Shown here: positions 23,518 through 28,535 of the stretch, piece after piece
Layout: each line of letters starts with the position of its first letter
How positions within the stretch are numbered: the stretch's first letter is position 1
Source of the DNA: an uncultured Actinomycetes bacterium
GTDB taxonomy: Bacteria; Actinomycetota; Acidimicrobiia; Acidimicrobiales; Microtrichaceae
NCBI GenBank assembly: GCA_903953195.1
Contig: CAJBIS010000370.1
Coordinates: forward strand, 1-28,535
Reading direction: 5' to 3'
DNA length: 28,535 nucleotides
Notes under the pieces: model-generated
What the model saw: only the letters and a program-made list of their open reading frames with translations
Databases searched by the model: none
Told to the model about the DNA's origin: nothing
Translations under genes and position numbers: made by a program

Positions 23518-24725
23518 CGCCGCTCGGCGACCACGACGGCGACCTCGTCGACGCTGATCGCCTGCATGCAGCGGTTGTCGGTGCAGGTCGTCCGACGGTC
23601 GTTGAGCGCGTTCACGCACGGGCTACAGGGCAGACCGCTCCAGACCGCGGTCGAGCGTGGCGACCGGGATCCGAACACCGCCGGCGACTCGGGCCCGAAG
23701 AGCGTCACCACCTCGACATCGGAGAGGGCGGCGTAGTGGGCGGGCCCGCTGTCGTTCGTGACCAGGACCGTGGCCAGGCCGTAGAGCGCCACGAGATCGT
23801 GCAGTGTGGTGCGCCCGGCGATGCTGGCGCACCGGGGCGAGTCGACCGCGTCGACGAGCGCTCGGGCGGACGACACCTCATCGGGTCCTCCGGTCACCAG
23901 CACCGTGAGCTCGCCGTCGGCGGCGAGGACGCGCCGGACCAGTTCCACGTAGCGGTCGTGCGGCCAGCGCCGCAGCGGCAACAGGTCGCCCGAGTTCGGA
24001 TTCACGACGACCAGTTCACCGAGCGGCTCGTCGGGATCGCGGCCGAGCACTGCTGCGACCAGACCGTGCACCCGGGTGCGGTCCGCTTCGTCGATCGCGG
24101 GGCGTGGCACCTCGGCGTCGACGGAGACGGGAAGCGGATCGCAGGCCGGGAGACCACCGGCGGGGCGCGTCAGCACGTCGACGAGCTGCAGGAACACATC
24201 GGCGACATGGAGTTGCGGGTTCCACGAGACCCGGTGCGTCGACAGGTCGCCGCGCCACGGGCCCTCACCCCAGTACGAGTGCAGTCCCGACCGCACCGTC
24301 GCTCCGCTCAGCGCGCAGAGCACCGCGGAACTCCGGGCGAAGAACTCGAAGTCGACCGCAGCGCCCACGCGCGCCGCACGCAGACGCCGGACCACCCGGA
24401 ACGCATCGCGCATGGCCGCCGACGGGCTCGACCCGTCGATCGTGTGGATGTTCCCCGCCGGGATGAGGTCGAGCTCGTCGAACACCGGGCGGTTCGACGA
24501 GAACACCACGGCGTGCACCCGTTCGCGGCCGACCAGTTCGACGGCGCGCCGGATGGCCGGCACGGCCAGGACCGTCGCGCCCTGCTCGGCGAGCTTCACG
24601 AGCACGATCCCGCGGTCAGCTCGGAGCACGGCGTCAGCGTCCCGACGCCGACGGAACAGCGTGAGGAGGCCAGCGGCGGGCACGCCCACCCACCGGTCGA
24701 AGCGTCGAAGTCCCGACGTGCTCAT
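23496..24725 (-). CDS. Glycosyltransferase family 9 (heptosyltransferase family)
   Basis: A 409-residue GT-B protein. Typical GT9 elements are visible: GIVLVKLAEQGATVLAVPAI at the start, VVVNPNSGDLLPLRRWP at the start of the second lobe, VLVTGGPDE, TNDSGPAHYAALSDVEVVTLFGPESP (the donor-binding region) and the C-terminal Cys-rich PCSPC...CTDNRCMQAI typical of the family. It should transfer an ADP-activated heptose or related sugar. The genes for ADP-heptose synthesis begin divergently 136 bp away, which fits. ATG 24725 is used; the two preceding in-frame GTG codons could be the start because TACCGT lies seven bases before GTG 24731. The frame remains open for 3 kb upstream, but only through the antisense of the heptose genes, which is not coding. 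Confidence 0.87.
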   Translation of the reverse strand: MSTSGLRRFDRWVGVPAAGLLTLFRRRRDADAVLRADRGIVLVKLAEQGATVLAVPAIRRAVELVGRERVHAVVFSSNRPVFDELDLIPAGNIHTIDGSSPSAAMRDAFRVVRRLRAARVGAAVDFEFFARSSAVLCALSGATVRSGLHSYWGEGPWRGDLSTHRVSWNPQLHVADVFLQLVDVLTRPAGGLPACDPLPVSVDAEVPRPAIDEADRTRVHGLVAAVLGRDPDEPLGELVVVNPNSGDLLPLRRWPHDRYVELVRRVLAADGELTVLVTGGPDEVSSARALVDAVDSPRCASIAGRTTLHDLVALYGLATVLVTNDSGPAHYAALSDVEVVTLFGPESPAVFGSRSPRSTAVWSGLPCSPCVNALNDRRTTCTDNRCMQAISVDEVAVVVAERRQRALRG

Positions 24726-24738
24726 CACCACGGAATCG

Positions 24739-24768
24739 ACGGTAGGTGGCTCCGGTGGCGCGAGCCAC
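24739..24768. promoter_or_regulatory. Divergent promoter region with -10-like box and inverted repeat
   Basis: On the minus strand TACCGT (24744-24739) lies seven bases before GTG 24731 of the GT9 gene. Next to it GTGGCTC (24746-24752) and GAGCCAC (24762-24768) form a perfect 7-bp inverted repeat with a 9-bp spacer. Placed between GT9 and the heptose operon, it could be an operator controlling both directions. No matching element was found elsewhere. Confidence 0.3.
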
Positions 24769-24861
24769 TCCTTCCGGTACCGTTGGGAGGCACTGGATCG
24801 GCCGGGTCGGCGGGCACGACCGCCGGTCCTCGACCGTCGCCTCACGATCGGCGCACCGACC

Positions 24862-26007
24862 ATGCCGCCACGACCGCTGACCATCGACCACGTCATCCTC
24901 GACCGTGACGGCGTCCTCAACCGCGAGCGAGCCGACGGCTGGGTCACCTCGATCGACGAGTGGGAATGGGAGCCGGGGGCGCTGCACGCCATCGACCGGC
25001 TCGGCCGGTCCGGCGTGCGGATCTCGGTGGTCACGAACCAGTCCTGCATCGGTCGGGGCGTCGCGACGCGGACCGACGTCGACCGTCTGCACCGCGAGAT
25101 CACCGACGAGCTGCGCCACCGATTCGACGTCGACGTCGACGTGTACGTGTGCCCGCACGTCGACGACGACCGGTGCGCCTGCCGGAAGCCGGAACCCGGT
25201 CTGATCCTCGAGGCCATGCGGCGACACGGCTCCGATCCCGGCCGCACGATCGTGATCGGCGACGACGTCCGCGACGTGACCGCTGGAACCCGGGCGGGGG
25301 TCGGGACGATACTGGTCCGGACGGGAAAGGGGCGCCGAGTGGATCCCGAACTGGTCCCCCACAGCACCATCGCCGATTCGCTCGCCGCCGCGACCGACGC
25401 GCTGCTCGGCACCGAGGCAGCCACCTCTGCGTCGACCCACCCGCTCGTGGACGACCTGCGAGCGCTGACAGCCGTGCTCGTCGCCGCCGAGGCGGGGCTG
25501 CCCGACGCCTTCGACCGGGCCGTCGACGAGCTGGCCACGGTGCTGGGCGATGGCGGGACCATCCACGTCATCGGCAACGGCGGCAGCGCCGCGCAGGCCC
25601 AGCACTTCGCCGCCGAGCTCACGGGCTCCGGGGCGTCGGCGTGCCGGGCGATCGCGCTCACCACCGACAGTTCGGCCGTCACGGCCATCGCCAACGACCA
25701 CGGGTACAGCGAGGTCTTCGCCACCCAGTTCGCCTCGCTGGCACGCCCGGGCGACGCGCTCCTCGCGATCAGCACGAGCGGCCGCAGTCCGAGCGTCCTC
25801 GCTGCGGCTCGCCGCGCCCGGTCCAACGGCCACGTCGTGGTGGGGCTGACCGGCGGCGCGGGACACGAACTCGTCGCGGCCTCGGACACGGCGTTGGTGG
25901 TCCCCTCGGAGGATGTGCGACGCATCCAGGAGGTGCACGCCGTGTGCCTCCACGCGCTCGCCGACGCACTCGTGGCGCGGCTCGTCCGGACCGGTGACGC
26001 CTCGTGA
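24862..26007 (+). CDS. gmhB-gmhA: GmhB-GmhA fusion: heptose bisphosphate phosphatase plus sedoheptulose-7-phosphate isomerase
   Basis: A 381-residue fusion of two enzymes that are separate in E. coli. Residues about 8-175 are GmhB, a HAD phosphatase: LDRDGVLN with nucleophile Asp14 and Asp16, VTNQSCIGRG, the structural zinc site CPHVDDDRCACRKPEPG (Cys97, His99, Cys105, Cys107) and IGDDVRD (132-138). Residues about 190-378 are GmhA, a SIS-fold isomerase: GNGGSAAQAQHFAAEL (238-253), ISTSGRSP (303-310) and RIQEVHAVCLHALAD. Together they catalyse steps one and three of ADP-heptose synthesis; step two is HldE downstream. Anomer preference of GmhB cannot be told here. No Shine-Dalgarno precedes ATG 24862, so the N-terminus could shift slightly. 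The stop overlaps the hldE start by 4 bp. Confidence 0.9.
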   Translation: MPPRPLTIDHVILDRDGVLNRERADGWVTSIDEWEWEPGALHAIDRLGRSGVRISVVTNQSCIGRGVATRTDVDRLHREITDELRHRFDVDVDVYVCPHVDDDRCACRKPEPGLILEAMRRHGSDPGRTIVIGDDVRDVTAGTRAGVGTILVRTGKGRRVDPELVPHSTIADSLAAATDALLGTEAATSASTHPLVDDLRALTAVLVAAEAGLPDAFDRAVDELATVLGDGGTIHVIGNGGSAAQAQHFAAELTGSGASACRAIALTTDSSAVTAIANDHGYSEVFATQFASLARPGDALLAISTSGRSPSVLAAARRARSNGHVVVGLTGGAGHELVAASDTALVVPSEDVRRIQEVHAVCLHALADALVARLVRTGDAS

Positions 26008-27497
26008 TCACCCGGTCGGCAACGGGGTTCGGTCCGGCGGTCGTCGACGAGCTCGCACGCCGGGTGGTGGGCCGTCGGGTCGTCGTGATCGGTGACGCCA
26101 TGGTCGACGACGACGTCATCGGCACCGTCGACCGTCTCTCGCCGGAGGCACCGGCCCCGGTGCTGCGGGCGACCTCGGTCCGATCCGGACTGGGCGGCGC
26201 GGCCAACGCGGCGGCGGGACTGCGCGCCCTCGGCGTCGATGTCGCACTGCTCGCCGTGGTGGGCGACGACCATCACGGCGCCACGCTCCGAGCACTGGCG
26301 GTCGCCGACGGGATCGGCTGTGACCACCTGCTCACCCGTGCCGACCGGCGAACCACCGTGAAGCAGCGTCTCGTCGACCGGGGCCGACAACTCGCCCGCA
26401 TCGACTTCGAGGACCGCGACCCGATCGACTCGGCCACCGTCCGGCAACTCCTCGACGGTCTCGACCGCGTCGCCGCGGACGCCGTGGTGGTCAGCGACTA
26501 CGGCAAGGGCGTCGTCACCGACGAGTTGCTCCACGGACTCGTCGAACGGTGCGGTCCACACGGGATCCCGCTCCTCGTCGATCCCACGGTGTGTGACCCG
26601 GCGCGGTACCGCGGCGCGACCGTCGTGAAGATGAACCTGGCCGAGCTCGACGGCGTCCTCGGGCGGCCCGACCACGCCGACCTGCGCACCGACGGGGCGA
26701 TCGCCTCGACCGCCACGGCCGCCGAGACGCTCCGCTCGGATCAGGGATGGCCCACGCTGATCGTGACCCTCGGTGAGCACGGCATGCTCGTCTGCGAGTC
26801 CGGTCGGATGCCGACGCTCGTCCCCACCGAGTCCGTCGACGTGTCCGACGTGAGCGGCGCCGGCGACACGGCGATGGCCATGCAGGCAGCGTGCGCGGTC
26901 GCCGGGTTCGACCAGGTGAGCGCTGCGGGGCTGGCCAACGTGGCCGGGCGGGTCGTCGTGGCTCGCCAGGGGGTCCGGACCGCGGACCTCGCCGCCATCA
27001 GGGCCGCGAGCCGGCCGACGACCGCGGCCGCGGTCGACCGGGCCGCGCTGATCGGCGCCGTGGCCGATGCTCGAGCCCGGGGCGAGCGCGTCGTCGTCAC
27101 GAACGGCTGCTTCGACCTGCTCCACGGCGGGCATCTGGGACTCCTCCGGTTCGCCCGTGCCCAGGGCGACCGGCTGGTCGTGCTCGTGGACTCCGACGCC
27201 TCGGTCCGCCGCCTCAAAGGGGTCGACCGGCCGATCCGCGGTCAGGCCGACCGGGTGGAGACGCTCGCCGCGGTGCCCGACGTCGACCTCATCTGCGTGT
27301 TCGACTCCGTCGAGCTTCCGGACCTGATCACGGCACTCCGTCCGGACGTGCTCGTGAAGGGTGCCGAGTACGACGCCGAGCAGATCGTCGGCGCCGACAC
27401 GGTCCGCACCACCGGCGGCACGGTCCGGCTCGCACCCATGACGCCGGGACTCTCGACGACCCGACTCGCGACACCGCGACCGCCCCTCGCACCGTGA
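26004..27497 (+). CDS. hldE: HldE-type bifunctional heptose 7-phosphate kinase / heptose 1-phosphate nucleotidyltransferase
   Basis: A 497-residue protein, near the 477 of E. coli HldE. The N-terminal PfkB/ribokinase domain (about 1-330) has VIGDAMVDDDVIG, SGLGGAANAA, VSDYGKG and DVSGAGDTA with the catalytic Asp288. The C-terminal nucleotidyltransferase (about 350-497) has VTNGCFDLLHGGH (His374, His377) and later VKGAEYDAEQIVGAD, matching the cytidylyltransferase-like fold. It phosphorylates heptose 7-phosphate at C1 and then, after GmhB, adds AMP to give ADP-heptose. The GTG start overlaps the gmhBA stop by 4 bp, and hldD starts 16 bp after its end, so the three form one operon. Both active sites appear intact. 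Confidence 0.93.
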   Translation: MITRSATGFGPAVVDELARRVVGRRVVVIGDAMVDDDVIGTVDRLSPEAPAPVLRATSVRSGLGGAANAAAGLRALGVDVALLAVVGDDHHGATLRALAVADGIGCDHLLTRADRRTTVKQRLVDRGRQLARIDFEDRDPIDSATVRQLLDGLDRVAADAVVVSDYGKGVVTDELLHGLVERCGPHGIPLLVDPTVCDPARYRGATVVKMNLAELDGVLGRPDHADLRTDGAIASTATAAETLRSDQGWPTLIVTLGEHGMLVCESGRMPTLVPTESVDVSDVSGAGDTAMAMQAACAVAGFDQVSAAGLANVAGRVVVARQGVRTADLAAIRAASRPTTAAAVDRAALIGAVADARARGERVVVTNGCFDLLHGGHLGLLRFARAQGDRLVVLVDSDASVRRLKGVDRPIRGQADRVETLAAVPDVDLICVFDSVELPDLITALRPDVLVKGAEYDAEQIVGADTVRTTGGTVRLAPMTPGLSTTRLATPRPPLAP

Positions 27498-27513
27498 CCA
27501 TCGGGATCGACCG

Positions 27514-28535
27514 ATGAGTCGGGTGCTCGTCACCGGCGCCGCTGGATTCATCGGCTCGGCAGCGACCGCAGCCCTCGCAGCGCTCGGACTCGATGTCGTC
27601 GCAGTGGACCGGGACGACCGCGTCACAGCGATCACCGGCGACGTCGACGTGATCGGCGCGACCGAGTTCACCGGCCGGCTCGCCGGTGGCGGCCCGTCGC
27701 CGCTCGACTCCATCGACGCCGTCATCCACCTCGGCGCGAACGCCGACACGATGTCGAGCGATGTGCGCTCCTACCGGGATGACAACTACCGACTCACCGC
27801 CGTGCTGCTCGAGGCGTGCGCGGCTCGCCGGCTCCGCGGCGTGTACGCGTCATCGGCGGCGGTCTACGGCGCCGCCGGCAGCGCCGTGGACGGGAACCCG
27901 GATGGTCGGCCCCTGAACCTGTACGGCTGGTCGAAACTCGCTGCCGACATCCGGGCGCGTCGACTGATCGCCCACGGTGCACCCCTCCTGGGACTCCGAT
28001 TCTTCAACGTCTACGGTCCGAACGAGGCGCACAAGGGTCGCATGGCGAGCATGGTCCACCAGATGGTCGAACGTGTCCGCCGGGATGCGCCGATCCAACT
28101 GTTCGGAGCCAGCCACGGCGTCGACGCCGGTGCACAACGACGTGACTTCATCGCGGTCGGCGATGTGGTCGCCGTGATCGCGTGGGCGATCGAGCACCCG
28201 GAGGTCGGCGGCGTGGTCGACTGCGGCACCGGGACCGCCCTCACCTTCAACGAGGTCGCCGGGGCCGTGACCCGGCAGTGCGGTCGCGGTGCCGTCGAGT
28301 ACATCCCGTTCCCCGCCGAGCTCCGGGACCGCTACCAGGCCCACACGCTGGCCGACCCTCGAGCGTTGCGGTCCGCCGGATTCGACCGACCGTTCACGTC
28401 GATCGACGACGGCGTGGCCGCTCTGGTGTCGACAGAGCCGGGCGTCGACACCACCCTGATCGGCGCCGATCAGCGGGGGCTGATCGACACTGACCCACTC
28501 CGCGCCGATCAGCGGGGGCTGATCGACACCGAGAC
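27514..28535 (+). CDS. hldD: ADP-heptose 6-epimerase HldD (partial, no stop inside window)
   Basis: An SDR-family epimerase starting at ATG 27514 with GGGA about eight bases upstream. NAD(P)-binding VTGAAGFIGS opens the protein; SSAAVYG, LYGWSK (Tyr-x-x-x-Lys catalytic pair), FFNVYGPNEAHKGRMASM, RRDFIAVGDV and YIPFPAELRDRYQAHTLAD match E. coli HldD so closely that the assignment is specific. It converts ADP-D-glycero- to ADP-L-glycero-manno-heptose. By comparison with the 310-residue E. coli enzyme the fold should end near residue 305-312 (about 28440), but the frame stays open to the window edge through a 39-bp-period repeat. The true C-terminus is therefore outside the window and carries an extra repetitive tail, or the fold is followed by another domain. 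Confidence 0.93.
   Translation, partial: MSRVLVTGAAGFIGSAATAALAALGLDVVAVDRDDRVTAITGDVDVIGATEFTGRLAGGGPSPLDSIDAVIHLGANADTMSSDVRSYRDDNYRLTAVLLEACAARRLRGVYASSAAVYGAAGSAVDGNPDGRPLNLYGWSKLAADIRARRLIAHGAPLLGLRFFNVYGPNEAHKGRMASMVHQMVERVRRDAPIQLFGASHGVDAGAQRRDFIAVGDVVAVIAWAIEHPEVGGVVDCGTGTALTFNEVAGAVTRQCGRGAVEYIPFPAELRDRYQAHTLADPRALRSAGFDRPFTSIDDGVAALVSTEPGVDTTLIGADQRGLIDTDPLRADQRGLIDTE
28463..28529. repeat. 39-bp-period direct repeat with internal palindrome
   Basis: An identical 28-bp unit occurs at 28463-28490 and 28502-28529, starting 39 bp apart. Each unit contains CGATCAGC and GCTGATCG around a GGGG loop, a perfect 8-bp-stem hairpin. The period is a multiple of three, so the HldD frame reads through as ADQRGLIDT repeated. 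The array may continue past the window. Confidence 0.85.

Noticed and set aside
24726..27749. Open minus-strand frame running 3 kb upstream of the GT9 gene, which would make a 1417-residue protein
   Set aside because: It is antisense to gmhBA, hldE and hldD, whose motifs are unmistakable; the translation is low-complexity Arg/Asp/Val-rich and shows no domain.
1..28535. CRISPR array, tRNA or rRNA genes, transposase or phage genes
   Set aside because: No spaced repeat array, cloverleaf-like sequence, rRNA segment, transposase motif or terminal inverted repeat was seen; the only direct repeats are those at 21607 and 28463.

Overview
The window is very GC-rich (about 70%), uses GTG starts freely, packs genes tightly with 4-bp start/stop overlaps, and contains several starts preceded by a TANNNT hexamer at about 6 bp, as in leaderless actinobacterial transcripts. 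I infer a high-GC actinomycete, possibly a marine Acidimicrobiia/Ilumatobacter-like organism; this placement is an inference from style, not from a marker gene. No rRNA, tRNA, CRISPR or insertion sequence was seen, and no gap between genes exceeds about 175 bp.

Left part (1-11309), surface glycan assembly: a partial polytopic membrane protein (1-1298, -), an MsbA-like ABC exporter (1471-3216, +), a GT2 glycosyltransferase fused to a SAM methyltransferase (3186-4931, -), a WecE-like sugar aminotransferase (4984-6045, +), a B12-binding-type radical SAM enzyme (6096-7706, -), an ALG5/DPM1-like polyprenyl-phosphate glycosyltransferase (7738-8490, -), a PhyH-type Fe/2OG oxygenase (8599-9510, +) and a GT39 (ArnT/PMT-like) membrane glycosyltransferase (9537-11309, +).

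Middle part (21865 down to 11348, all -), the most unusual piece: a compact eight-gene run reading GT-B-like protein, N-terminal-twitch radical SAM enzyme with a PAS-like C-terminus, a stand-alone A-PCP-TE synthetase, two amidohydrolase-2 proteins, an aspartyl/asparaginyl beta-hydroxylase-family oxygenase, a second GT-B-like protein paralogous to the first, and a lipoprotein. Gaps are -4 to +20 bp for the first seven genes. A second twitch radical SAM/PAS-like paralogue (21904-23517, +) starts divergently. The adenylation domain lacks the Asp that normally holds an alpha-amino group, so a non-amino-acid carboxylate is likely. I know of no described pathway with this gene set.

Right part (23496-28535), ADP-heptose: a GT9 heptosyltransferase-family protein (-) faces away from a GmhB-GmhA fusion, HldE and HldD (+), a complete route from sedoheptulose 7-phosphate to ADP-heptose. 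HldD runs without a stop into a 39-bp-period repeat carrying a perfect palindrome at the right edge.

Working model (inference): the flanks make activated sugars (amino sugar, ADP-heptose, polyprenyl-phosphate sugar) and assemble or export a glycoconjugate, while the central operon makes an acyl or aryl building block on a carrier protein and decorates it through radical and Fe/2OG chemistry. The collection resembles a Gram-negative LPS toolkit (MsbA-, ArnT-, LpxO-, WecE-, Hld- and Waa-like families) in what looks like a monoderm lineage.
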